Shown: piece after piece, positions 13,299-25,958 of the stretch
Position numbering within the stretch: the stretch's first letter is position 1
How the letters are laid out: each line of letters starts with the position of its first letter
NCBI GenBank assembly: GCA_014898415.1
Contig: RCTD01000005.1
Span: 1,984,001-2,048,000 of the forward strand
Direction: 5' to 3'
Origin: Stromatinia cepivora
Taxonomy: Eukaryota > Ascomycota > Leotiomycetes > Helotiales > Sclerotiniaceae
Length of the DNA: 64,000 nucleotides
Program-made: the position numbers and the translations under genes
The notes under the pieces: model-generated
What the model was told of the DNA's origin: nothing
The model's database searches: none
Seen by the model: the letters and a program-made list of their open reading frames with translations, nothing else

Positions 13299-13943
13299 GG
13301 AATGGAACCTTACAAAGCATAAATAAGTACTAGGTGTGGATTGTATGAAGAAAGAGAAGATACAGATGAAGGGTAGAGTTAGCACTTGTATTTATAGTTG
13401 AAGCATACTCAATTTCAATAAAATAGATAGAATTGGTCGAGATCAATTGTGTAATCTCACAAGTGAGCACCAGTGAGTGATTTGAACATCATTTACAACC
13501 AGTTTTCGGTGAGGTGTGGAAAACTCCTAGTGAGATTCCATAATAACTTTAGACCAGTTGACCAGTGTTGAGTTTGATGATACGCATCATGCAAATACTT
13601 CAACTCGTGAGTTAATACTGTTGGCTTGTAGATATCATGCCGGCGTCGAAGTTGTGGCTTCGTAAGGTGTTGGGATTTATTCAACTGAAATACTACAGTG
13701 TATAATCGAACCCCTGCTTGGTTTTAATTCAAATAGCCCTGGTTGGCTGCTTGAGCCTCGGTGTTTAACCCCAGCTTCGGTTCATACCTTGGTAGTAATC
13801 ACGACGCGGTTTCAACGGGTTCCCTAAGATATGTTCATTCGATATTTCTTTCCTCTTACTTCTTTTGCCCATTGGTTCTTCCATTTTGTCTTATTTCAAA
13901 GCGCACATCTATCATCAATTCTACTTTCCTTCAACATATCACA
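13299..13943. other. Intergenic, carboxylesterase to acyl-CoA dehydrogenase
   Basis: 645 bases holding the esterase 3' end and the promoter and leader of the next gene. No coding or RNA gene is seen. The in-frame extension upstream of 13944 from 13761 is not supported by the cytochrome b5 family, whose domain begins just after 13944. Confidence 0.5.
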
Positions 13944-15712
13944 ATGCCACATCACACCCTCACACGAGACGAAGTCTCCAAAAACAACACTGAGGAATCA
14001 CTCTGGTTCATAATCGACAGCAAGGTCTACGATGTCACCGAATTCATTGATGCCCATCCAGGTGGAGAATCGGTCTTAAAGCAAGTTGCCGGCACAGACG
14101 CGACTGAAGCATTTTATAATTTACATCGACAAGAAGTCCTACAAAAATACTCGAATCTATGTATCGGCACGATTGAAGGGGAGAAATCGCAAGTTATTGA
14201 ACAGAATATTGGGGATTTAAGTGTTGTGCCATATGGAGAACCTACATGGCTAACTCCACAATTCAAGAGCCCTTACTATAAGGAAAGTCATAGGAGGTTA
14301 CAGAAGGCGATGAGAATTTTTACCGATAAATATGTTACGCCGGTTGCGCAGGAGTGTGAAAAGACAGGTGCACATATTCCTCAACATTTGATTGATCGGA
14401 TGTCGAAGGTGGGGATCTTACATATGAGATTGGGCCCGGGGAAACATTTACATGGTGTTGAGCTTATGGATGGTGCTGTGAAGGGGGAGGAGTTCGATTA
14501 TTTTCATGACATGATTGTTTGTCAGGAGATGGTTCGCGCTAATGCGAGGGGCTTTGCGGATGGTAATATGGTTAGTTATCATTCTATGTTCTCGCGATTA
14601 GTTGCCTAAATGTATGACTGACACTTGATGTTAGGCTGGTATGACTATCTCCTTGACGGCAGTTCTTCAATTTGCCAACGATGAGGCATGGAAGAACAAA
14701 ATTGCCTCGGAGGTGTTCAGTGGAAAGAAGAAGATCTGCTTGGCTATCACAGAAGCATTTGCTGGATCTGATGTTGCAGGCATTCGAACAACTGCGGAGA
14801 AGACTAAGGATGGAAAACACTATATCGTAAATGGTACCAAAAAATGGATCACTAATGGAGTATTTTGCGATTACTTTGTTACTGGTGTTAAGACAGGTAC
14901 CGTGACCTTTTATCTTTTGTGCCGAATTCCATACTAATACGCTCTTTAGATAAGGGGCTCTCTGTCATTTTGATCGAAAGAGGCGAGGGTGTTGAGACAA
15001 CACCTATCAAAACATCCTATTCTCCTACAGCTGGAACTGCCTTTATCACTTTCGATAACGTAAAGGTTCCAGTCGAGAATCTTTTAGGTGTGGAAAATAA
15101 GGGTATACATGTTATTTTGAGTAACTTCAACCACGAAAGATGGATGATGTCTGGCGGGGTCACTCGTATGATGCGCTTAGTAACAGAGGAGTGTATTAAA
15201 TGGAGTAACCAACGATTGGTATTTGGTAAGAAGTTGACTGATCAACCAGTCATCCGTCAAAAGTAAGTTTTGATTGTTCATATCTAGATAAAGCTCTCAA
15301 CTGACGCTTCTAGGCTGGCTAAGATGATATCTCACTGCGAGGCAAACCAAGCATGGTTAGAAAATATCACATATCAAATGACGCTGATGCCATACAAACA
15401 ACAAGCCACGCATCTAGCTGGTCCAATCGGTCTCCTTAAGATGTTTGCTACTCGTTCAGCTCATGAATGTGCGGATGAAGCTGTGCAGATTTTCGGTGGT
15501 CGTGCACTTACACAGAGTGGTATGGGGAGGACTATTGAGATGTTCCATAGAACGTGAGTATCATACATATGCTTTGAGAAACTTTAGATGTAAAGATCTT
15601 ATTGACACGTAATAGGTACAAATTTGATGCTATTTTGGGTGGAGCCGAGGAGGTTCTGGGTGATCTGGGGGTGAGACAGGCGCTTAAAAATATGCCAAAG
15701 AGTATGTTGTAG
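13944..15712 (+). CDS. Cytochrome b5-acyl-CoA dehydrogenase fusion
   Basis: Five exons: 13944-14570, 14635-14896, 14950-15262, 15314-15553 and 15616-15712, giving 512 residues. Residues about 1-80 are a cytochrome b5-like heme domain: the HPGG loop supplies one heme-ligand His, and the second His is in YNLHRQE. From about 110 to the end is an acyl-CoA dehydrogenase fold: N-terminal helices, the FAD/substrate beta-domain with ITEAFAGSDVAGIRTTA and KKWITNG, and a C-terminal helical domain ending in the RTYKFDAILGGAEEVL segment that contacts flavin. ACADs normally pass electrons to ETF; a fused b5 domain suggests a different redox partner. This fusion is known in filamentous fungi but its substrate is, as far as I know, undefined. 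All four introns have canonical ends and phase-compatible joins. No signal peptide or transmembrane segment is seen. Confidence 0.88.
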
Positions 15713-16508
15713 CTGATTTATGTATGGGTATGGAGACAGGTATATCGGGATAACGGCGCGCCTTTGGAATATTTTAAGGTCGACATTTTTAGAGCTTTGC
15801 AGCTAGATACAATATAATCATATTTGTTGCAGGCTTTTAGCTTCCCCGGATGTTTATTTTCGGTGAGTGAATAGGAACATAAGACGCCCGCGATGTACTA
15901 GGTAGTCAATGGAGACAAGTTCTTGAGTTAGTTTTAGTTTCATTTGATACTTTCAATCGATTTGATTCATGTATTGTATTGCATTGAATCCATTGGGAAT
16001 AATGAATTTGTTTAATCTACTCAGAACATTGATGATATCAAAGCCATATACATCTAGACTATGGACTAATTCAAACTACTAGGTACATACTTTTCAGTCA
16101 CGCCAATATGTAACATCATATATGTCCATGGAACAAAACTAATTCGTTGCCGCTCAGGGGTAATTTCAAGAAACTCTTACTAAATGCTTTATCGCTCTTA
16201 TCGGAAAGACCCCGCCATCCCCCATTCCTGCTTTGTGCAACAAGAACTAGGTAAGACGTAGTACCTACCTATTCTGTAACTTTTTCGCCGATGATTCATT
16301 CTGATTAGATACATAGATTATCTGAATTGATTTTATATAAGTTTGGCGGCTGAAAGAATTGTTGGTGAAGAGAGAAGATAATTGGAATAGTTTCATTCTC
16401 ATATAGCTTCACTAGCTCAGTTACCGTACTTTGCAAGCTTAGCTCCTCAGCCTTTTCAGTCCAGTTTCAGTTTCGCAGTTTGACAACCAATTCTGATTGT
16501 CCAAAATC
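15713..16508. other. Intergenic, ACAD to deaminase gene
   Basis: About 800 AT-rich bases between two same-strand genes, holding the 3' end of the first and the promoter of the second. Nothing else recognised. Confidence 0.5.
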
Positions 16509-18370
16509 ATGTCAAGAGTCAAGGATCTCCCGTGGCCCTCGCAAATACCAGATGATGAATATGCCGAAATAGCTGCTGGTCTTCCTGCTAAGGATGAACC
16601 GTTCATTAACAAGTATCTTGGTGGAAGAGAAGCACTTATAGACCAAGAAAAGCAGCAGCGCAGTGGTTCGTAACATTTCAATAAATTAGCTACTTTTGTT
16701 TGGACTTGCATACTTACACACTCTTTACAACAGACTATGCATTCAAATCCGCCCTTTCGCCTCTCGCTCAGGAAGCCTGCGACATCGTCTCTCGCATCCG
16801 TCTCGAAGAACAAGCGTCGATCTGGACCTCGGAATTCGAAAACCATGTTGCGCAGGAAACGGGGAGGAATGTATATCCAGGTATGATGTTCAGTCTGGCG
16901 AAGGAAAGAATGGAAAAGACGAAATTATGGCAGATTGTGAAGAAGATGCCCAAGGGTGCTCTTTTGCATGCGCATATGGATGCGATGGTTGATTATGATT
17001 TTTTGTTCGAGGAGTTGTTGAAGACGGAGGGTATGTGTATTTTTTGTGATAGAGCTTTGGATTCGCCTGAGAGTAGGGAGGCGGGTCCGGTTAAGTTTAG
17101 ATGGAGGAAGAAGGGGGATGGGGAGGGTGCGGAGATTTGGAGGGGGGAGTATAAACCGTTCAGTTTTGTGCCTTTGAAGGATGCTGCGGAGGCTTTTCCT
17201 GATGGTGGGAGAGACGGGTTTTTGCGTTGGTTAAGGAGTCGGTGCACCATCACCGATACCGAGTCTATCGAACATCATCATGGTGTTGATGCAGTATGGA
17301 GAAAGTTTTCTTCGATCTTCACGATTCTCAACACGGTCATCTTTTATGAGCCTATATTTAGAGCTTTCATGAAGAGAATGATGCAATCTTTACTTGCTGA
17401 TGGCGTCAAATGGGTGGATTTACGACTGGCTTTCACTTTCTTTTACTATAGTGAAGGACAGGAGAAAGCAGATGATACGTACAGCAATATGTTCAAAGTT
17501 TTCGGAGAAGAGATTGAGAAATTTAAGGCATCGGAAGAGGGCAAAGGTTTCTGGGGCGCAAGGATGATTTGGACTGGCCTTCGAGTTCTGGATACGAGAA
17601 AAATTGTGGAAGATATGGATGCTTGCTTAACCATCAAGATGACTTACCCGGAGCTAGTATCTGGTTACGATCTTGTCGGCCAAGAAGATGCAGGAAGACC
17701 ACTGAAAGATCTACTTCCCGAACTTTTCTGGTTCAAAAAACAGTGTGCCCAAGAAGGAGTGGAGATTCCATTTTTCTTCCATGCTGGAGAATGTCTTGGT
17801 GATGGTAGCGATACAGATGAAAATCTCTTCGATGCCGTTCTACTCGGAACTCGTCGAATCGGTCATGGGTTTTCATTATACAAGCATCCTTTATTAATTG
17901 ACTTGGTTAAGGAAAAGAAGATTCTCGTAGAGAGTTGTCCAATCTCAAACGAAGTTCTACGTCTTTGCGCTTCCATCATGTCACATCCTCTTCCGGCACT
18001 TCTAGCTCGAGGAGTTTCCTGCTCTCTCTGTAATGATGACCCGTCGATTCTCGGTCAGGATGTTAATGGTATGACGCATGATTTCTGGCAAGCTCTGCAA
18101 GGTTGGGATAACCTTGGGCTTGCTGGATTGGGCTCGTTGGCCGAGAATAGTGTAAGGTGGGCTGCATTCGAGGATCAGGGCAATGCCGAATGGCTGGAGG
18201 ATGTTAAGGATGCTTCAATGGGAAATGGTGTGAGAGCGAAGAGATTGCAAGAATGGAGTGTGGAGTGGGAACAATTTTGCTTGTGGATAGTGACGGAGTT
18301 TGGGGATGATGAAGATAGTGCGAAGAAAATTAGAGAAGATGGAGATAGTCCTTTGGCTGCTCAGGATTAA
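16509..18370 (+). CDS. ADGF/ADA-family adenosine deaminase-like protein
   Basis: Metal-dependent purine deaminase superfamily, closest in layout to the ADGF/CECR1 (ADA2-like) branch. Exons 16509-16665 and 16734-18370, 597 residues; the 68-bp intron uses the less common donor GTTCGT and the join gives QQRSDYAFKS. Zinc and catalytic landmarks in order: HAHMD (HxH, around residue 130), FHAGE (about 400; zinc His and catalytic Glu), GHGFSL (about 429), SCPISNEVL, and NDDPS (about 485; the catalytic and zinc Asp pair). It deaminates adenosine or a related nucleoside if active. Unlike animal ADGFs it has no signal peptide, so it is predicted to be intracellular. Substrate is unproven: fungal members may act on other purines. 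Confidence 0.85.
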
Positions 18371-19297
18371 ATCTACTAGGTCCGAAAATGATAGACCATC
18401 CGGAGTTGAAGGGGTTTGTGTTAGGGGAACCAACATGCATTCAACACGGCGATTTAGGTTATGATTGGGGAGTAAAAAGTACCCTGATTGAAAGTGGGAA
18501 TTCAACATTAAAGGCATATCAGAAAATAGATAAGAATAACTCTATTTCATAGCTACTTTGTGTAATTGGTAGTACTCAAGGTTCCCTCGTACAAATTGTC
18601 TTAAAGATATCATCATCTGGACTTTGACCGCCTATATAACGGTCATGCATTCAGCACTGACTCGCAGGAGCCCCCTGAAGTAATCCTGTATATTGTGATT
18701 TACGATCTGTATGATAACAATCGGAAGAAGAGAAGTAGAAATCCAACAAAAATGTATGATATAGTACGTACTACAATAAATACGAATTAAACCCATTTAG
18801 ACATCATATGTGCCGCTATCCACGTCAGAAGCCATACCCGCACTAGGAAATTTAGTTGGTTTCTTATCGATAAGGATTTACCCCGAAAACAAACGGCAAC
18901 CCAGACAATCTAATCTTCTACCTAAACCATCCTTCTCACCTACAACCTAAACAAACCATTTGATTCATTCAGATGGTTCTGTAGGGAATTTACAATTCAA
19001 CAGCGGCAGTGAGTACCAACCAGTACATTCACTAATCAGTATTGATTTATTCGAGCTGTAACAACTATAAATTCTAATGGTACGGTCAAGTATGATGCTC
19101 ATCTTGCACCAGACATTATTAGTGCACGAGGTCGATGTCAGGAGCCGCCGTCCCTCTTAAGACAGAATCTTCCACCAAATACACCGGAACTTCTTACTTA
19201 CTTTCTTACTGGCGTTCTTTAAGACATTCTTGCTTGGAGGCTTTGATTCTTTTAACAACTTTCAATAATCCTTTACATAACAAGGTTGCAAGCAAAG
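18371..19297. other. Intergenic, deaminase to ATG2
   Basis: About 930 bases between two plus-strand genes. It should hold the ATG2 promoter and leader. No coding or RNA gene was recognised. Confidence 0.5.
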
Positions 19298-22200
19298 ATG
19301 GCGTCTTATTTCCAAAGTTACTTTCAAGCATCCTCGATGCCTAAACGGCTACTCCAATATGCGCTCTCGAGATTAGAGATTCTTGATACTGATGCGTTGG
19401 ACTTGGAGAATTTGGATATCGCGTGGGGAAAGAATAGCACATTTGAATTTAAGGATGTTGGGTTGAGATTAAAGGTAGTTATGTCGTCATTTTGGGATTC
19501 GAGGATGATGATGATGATGGGAATATGATGTTAATGTGCGATATTTAGAAACTCGAGACGTTACTACAACTCCCTTCTACGATCGCATTGAGTAGGGCTA
19601 AAGTACTACTACTGCGACTTACGATACCGGTGGATATATATAGCAGCCCGATATTGGTGGAGGTGGATGGGGTGGATGTGCAGTTGAGGGTAAAGGAGGA
19701 GAAGGGCGCATACAGTTCGAGGACGAATCATGATCGGTTACGGAAGAAGTCGATATCCAGGAACCCAGGCCCAGATCCTGCACTTCCAACAGCGGAGGAT
19801 CTCGCGGCATCATTCCTACAAACGGAGCCGAGAGAAGAGAAGGCAGAGTTGGAGGCCGCAATCCTTGGGGAGACGCAGGATATATCAGAGTCTGTTACAT
19901 CTAGTGAAGATGGAGATTTGGAAGTACCTGTTGGGACTGGAACAGCTCTCTCATTACCGGCGTTCATGGCTAGATTCTTGCAGGGGATTGTAGATAGGTT
20001 ACAGGTACGGGTACATGGGATCACCTTCAATGTGGATGTCGATATTCCTGCGGAAGGACCAACGCCAAATCGTACCACAGACCCTGTTACAGTACAACTA
20101 AAGATTGACGATGTAGATATCGAGGGCGTCACACACGATATTGAGTCTACCCAAACAAGAGGCGGGAAGGATATTACATCATTATTCAAAGAGGGAAAGA
20201 GACTCATTTGCCTAAGCAATATCCGAGGAGCATTGATTACGGAGGCTAATCTATTCCAAACCCTGTCCCGATCATCCTCAGTTTTGTCGCCAGTAGTCCC
20301 ACACTCATATATATCCGAGTCTAGGCGGGCCCCCGAAAAGAGACGATCATCAGAAGAAACACAAGCCATGTCTGTAGGGAGTGTAGGAGCATTTGATGGA
20401 GCAGCTTCCCCTAGCCCCCCGTCATCCCCTGCTTCATCAATACGAGCCTCTGAGATTTCATTACCGGAAATACGGCGTCCGTCACCACCTCTTCGACCCC
20501 TGAAAACCTCGCCGACGTTAAAAGCATCGATTGTTGCCAGTGATGGTGGACGATTCGATGATGCATCAGAAGATGGGCATTCCAATCGTTCCGGTAGTGT
20601 GCACGAGGATATCGATAGTAGTGAGATGGGAGATAGCATTCTTCATAATTCTGCATATCTTGACCAAATTACCGACTCTCAACTTTTGGATGATCACGAG
20701 GCAGACGATATGAGATCCTCATCATCCCAGTACGAACAGGAGAGGCATAGTGCGCCTAGCGAAAACTCGCGCACTTCAACGCCTAGAGCCTCGACTCACA
20801 TTTCTCCATCCTCCAGTCACAGTCTAGGATTCAATCACTTCCCTAGCATCAATAGAGCCCATAACATGTTGCAGTCTACCATGCTACCACCTAGGCCCCA
20901 TACCAGATTCTCTGTGGAACGAGTGTCTCACTCACAACCGACACTCCCACTCACTACCGCGCCACTTGATCGGAGCTATCCCGTTCAACAACCGGAGTCT
21001 CCGTTGGAGGTTGATGCCATGAGTGAGACTGGCAGCTCAGTAAGCTCAATTTTCAACGATGAGGTGGGAGATGACCTTGCGCAGTCTCAGTTGTTCAGCC
21101 ACGAAGAGGCCGAGAGCATGTATATGAGTGCCGTCTCATATACTTCCGCTGCTCCAATCCCTGGCGGCTGGGCAGATTCAGGTACAGATAGCGAAGATGC
21201 AAAATCTCCTCCGGCTACTCCAAGAGGCTCTAATGCGGGAAGGGAAAGGCTCGATAATCTTGAGAATGCTCGACATGCTGTTCCTCTAGATGGAGCTTCC
21301 GACGCAACACCACTTGAGCGATCTGCAATTCTTCCATCGAGGTCACTACATAAGTCAACTAGAAGTATTGGTTCTATGCATCCGGAAACACCGCGTCAAT
21401 CTCCGCCATTGCACCAAGTCCCAAGTGATATTTCGGTGGAATCAACTGCTTCTGCTGATGACTATAGCCGAATGACGAAGCAGATTTTCAGCCTCGATCA
21501 GGTTGCTATCTATGTACCAGCGATGAACAACCCTTCTTCTGATCCGGTAGACGCTGTTGCTGAATCTGCATTGTTCGGCAGTACTTTTGATGGCCACAAT
21601 GACTCATCGTGCTCAAGAACTATGGACCTTCCTGGGGCATTTTCGACGCATTTACCTAGAGAACACCCTTCGCGGCCATCACCCAAACCAGCACCCCAGA
21701 TTCCAGTACAGCCAGCGAAGAAGGTTGAAGAGGACAAATCGATTGAAGTTGATGTGGGGAACTTACTGGCTCTATTTGACGTATCTGTAGGCAGACTAAT
21801 TTATAAGCTTGTTTGCCAGATTCAAGAATCTATGAAACAGGAGCCACAAGCCGTTGCATCAAGCAAACCTACATCCAGCTCTGCCGAACCACATCTCAAG
21901 ATCAGTGCCAAAGAGATTTCACTTAGGTTTCTAGAACAACTTCAGGGAACTTTAGGCTCGCGGACTGTAGAATCACAAGCAAAGACATTAGATTCGGATG
22001 TTCTTCTCAGGACTACATTGAAGGGGCTTAATGTATCCCGGAAGCCCTCAGGCTCTACGACTAAGACTAGCATAACACTACAGAAATTCCTCTTCGGCTA
22101 CGCCCAAGAAAATATCATCTCTTTCAACGCTGGTCTGCAAATGAGAGCTTCTGTTCGTGACCTTGCTGCTTCTGCTGGCATTGATGTGTCTGTCGATATG

Positions 22201-25200
22201 TACCAAAGCTCTGACGGCACTCGATTCGAGATACAGACATTACCCCTACATGTGGCGGTAGACCTACAACGACTAGATGAAACGTTTAGCTGGTTCGGAG
22301 GATTGAGTAGCGTTCTCAATCTCGGTAGCTCTATGGCGTCAAATGCAACCGTCACTTCTAATCCTGCACTTAAGCCGAAGTCGAGGGGCGTAAGATTCAA
22401 TACCCCCATAGAACCTGATGATAAGATAGTGGTAGCTCAGAATAAAGCAGATGTGAGAATTGGCGGATTTATTCTTGACTTGGTGGGCACTGAATGCAGT
22501 GTTGGGGTTGAGACTTCTGCTGTTAAACTAGTCAGTCGCGAGGAAGGAATAGGAGTCGCGATCAACAAGATTAGGTTGTCCGGGCCACATCTCAAGCATT
22601 CAAATGACGACCCCGCCATTCTGGTTGATGTTTCTTCAACACGAGTTGAGTTTTTGAATGCACCAAAGGACAATGATATAGATCGCTTATTGGCTTTGAT
22701 CGCGCCGTCAAAATCAAAGTACGATCAAGACGACGACATTCTCCTTGATACGCTTCTTCGTCAACGACAACAAGGATCTGTACTACGACTCACCATGGAT
22801 GATCTCCAAGTCAAAATGGGTAGCCTCCACGAGTTAAGCTATCTTCCAGACTTGGGCGAAGAAGTCGCGAGATTATCGACCGTCGCCAAGTATCTACCTG
22901 ATGACGATCGGCCAGGTCTGTTGTCGTTGGTCTCGGTCAAGCAACTTGAGGTTAATGTCGATGTAAACCACACTGTGGGAAGTCTTCAGCTCAAAGCTAC
23001 CGATTTGGAAGTGGCACAGATCCCCATACCATCGCTAGTAGCTTTTAGTGTCGCCACGATTTCTGCTTATCGAAACCATTCTGAAGAGTTAATTGGTGCG
23101 GGCACAGATCAGGTGTTCACAGAGCCAGCGTTACGAACTCCCACTATAATGGCTCGACTAATCGGCGACGAGATGGAGCCCATCGTGAGGATCAAGCTAT
23201 GGAATCTAAGGATCGAATACCGCGTGCCAACGCTAATGGTACTGCTCGGGTTAGCTGACAATGCAACCGAGAATGATATGTCAGCTAGTATTACGGCTTC
23301 GGTGGCTACTTTGAGGGATTTGGCACAACCCCGCACTTCGAAGGGCAAGGGAAAGAGCGTTGAGAAGGCCTCCACACCTAGCAACAGCCCTGCAAAGCCT
23401 ATGACAATTGATGTTGTTCTAACAGACTGCATCATAGGTCTAAATCCTCTCGGCTTGCCTTCGAAAATTCTTGTCGTATTGACTGAGGCACACGTAGCTG
23501 CAGTTTTGCCAAAGGATCAGAATGCAAGTGCTACCGCTGAGCTGAGTAAGGCTTCGCTCCTAGTTATCGATAATATTGCACATCTTGCGAGCACCGTATT
23601 GTCGAACCGCAAAAGAAATTCTTTCGATGGTGGCAGCAACCAAGTTGCAGATCTCACTACAATGGGTTATGTGTCGGTCAGCTACATTTCATCTGCGAGG
23701 GCTACCGTTCTCCTTTCTGTTGACGATGATGGACAGAATTGTCTTGATGTTGAGCTACGAGATGATCTTTTCGTTCTTGAATCATGCGCCGACTCGACCC
23801 AAACATTGATTGGTGCGCTTGGTAAATTAGCTCCGCCGGCACCACCTCCCAGCAAAGAAAGCAAGTACCGCACAAAAGTCATCCCAGTTAAGGATCTATT
23901 GGCTTCTTTATCTGGTGATGCTTTTGGAACTGCTGAGGGTAACTACGATTTCGACAACGACTTTGGTGATCTCGGAGATGTAGCGGAAGAGAATGACAGC
24001 GATCTTGGTTTCGACTCGGATTACTACAAGGATGAAACCGAAGAGGGCTACAGACAAGCTGTTCTTGAAGATCTTGACGAGTCATTGGCATCTCTGAACC
24101 TCACCACACGAGACACTCGGGATGGTGTCTTACTGGATAGCTTTGCGGAAGATCCAGAAATTGGGAACGAAGCTTTGTCATTCCACGAGGATCATTTTGG
24201 GACAGGCTCTGTACTGGAAGGGTCAGCTCATAGGTGGAACTCGGCTAAAAACACCTATGACACGTCCAACGAAAGCAAGGTCAAGAAGAGTCCATTGAAG
24301 GTGTGTGTACGAGATGTACACATTATCTGGAATCTATTCGATGGGTATGATTGGCAAGCTACCAGGGATACAATTTCCAAGGCCGTACAAGATGTCGAAT
24401 CAAAAGCCATCGAAAAGCGCGCACGAAATGAAAGGCGGCCCGCCTTTGAGCAGGATATTGACGATGATGAAGACACAGAGATTGGTGACTTTCTTTTCAA
24501 CTCTATATGGGTTGGTATTCCCAACAACCGTGATCCCCGAGAACTCGCTGCAGCTATCAATCAAGAGCTGAATGACAATGCAACCGAGACGGAGTCAATA
24601 GCCACGACAAGCTATACAGTTACTCCCAGCAAACAGGGAAGCGGTCGCAAACCTAAAAGGCTTCGGCTCAACCGGAGCAAGCACCACAAGATTACTTTCG
24701 AATTAAGAGGAGTATGTGTCGACCTTGTGGCTTTCCCACCTTTTAGTGGCGAAACCCAAAGTTCTATTGATGTTCGTGTGCATGATCTCGAGGTCTTTGA
24801 TCATGTTCCTACTTCAACTTGGAGAAAATTCGCTACTTACATGCAAGATGCAGGTGAGAGGGAAAGGGGGTCAAATATGGTTCACATCGAGATCTTGAAT
24901 GTCAAACCTGTTTCCTATCTTGCGGCATCCGAGATTGTACTGAAAGTTACTATCTTACCGCTTCGTCTCCATGTTGATCAAGATGCTCTTGATTTCATCA
25001 CGCGGTTCTTCGAGTTTAAGGAGGAGTCGGATATAATACCGGGAGCACCAAGCGAGGAACCATTCTTGCAACGAGTCGAAGTTAATTCTGTACAAGTCAA
25101 ACTTGATTTCAAACCAAAACGTGTGGATTATGCAGGCCTTCGCTCAGGTCATACCACCGAGTTTATGAACTTCCTCATTCTCGATGAAGCCGATATGACC

Positions 25201-25958
25201 CTCAGGCATACTATTATCTATGGTATATCTGGATTCGAAAAGATGGGCAAATGTCTCAATGATATTTGGATGCCAGATATTAAGAGAAATCAACTACCTG
25301 GTATCTTGGCCGGTCTAGCTCCAGTACGTTCAATTGTCAATGTTGGAGGTGGCTTCAAGGATCTTGTGGTGGTACCCATGCACGAGTATAAGAAAGATGG
25401 AAGAATCGTCAGAAGCATTTCCAAAGGTGCCGCCGCTTTTGCCAAAACCACTGGTACCGAACTTGTCAAACTCGGTGCCAAGGTTGCTATTGGTGTACAA
25501 ACCGTTCTCCAAGGCGCAGAAGATTTCCTCGGTCCTCAAGATGGCTCTATTCCTCACGGCAACTCCAGCGAAGATGAAGAAGAACGGAAACAAATCTCTC
25601 TTTACGCTAATCAGCCCGTCGGCGTATTCCAAGGTCTCAAGGGGGGTTACGCGGGGCTACAGCGTGATTTGGTCATGGCGCGCGATGCCATTATTGCAGT
25701 GCCCGGAGAAGTCATGGAAGGAGGTAGCGCTAAAGGGGTCTTGAGAGCAGTAAGGAAACATGCTCCTACTGTGATATTAAGACCTGCCATTGGGGTTGCT
25801 AAGGGAGCGGGTCAAGTATTGATGGGGGCTACGAACAGTTTGGATAAGAGAAATCTGGAAAGGGCTGATGCTGTAGGTTCTTTTTTTAACTTCTGTGTTT
25901 TCGTTTTTGGTGTTGTGAGATTTACTAATTTGATTTGCAGAAATACAAAAGGCATTGA
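19298..25958 (+). CDS. atg2: Autophagy-related lipid-transfer protein Atg2
   Basis: Bridge-like lipid transporter that works with Atg9 and Atg18 to move phospholipid from the ER to the growing phagophore. Exons 19298-19474, 19549-25872 and 25941-25958, 2172 residues. The N-terminus ([20 protein letters not shown]) opens the chorein/VPS13-type domain, and intron 1 joins LRLK to [11 protein letters not shown] long Ser-rich insert covers about residues 270-700. The conserved ATG_C domain lies at about 1880-2060, with [17 protein letters not shown], the [13 protein letters not shown] block and repeated amphipathic helices. The stop is not at the end of the long open frame (26007): a 68-bp intron (GTAGGT..TTGCAG) leads to an 18-nt exon encoding Lys-Tyr-Lys-Arg-His-stop, a typical fungal Atg2 ending. 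An unspliced reading would add about 45 unrelated residues. Confidence 0.94.

Noticed and set aside
19728..20639. 303-codon open frame on the minus strand
   Set aside because: It is entirely antisense to the Ser-rich insert of the ATG2 gene; its product is low complexity and matches no family.
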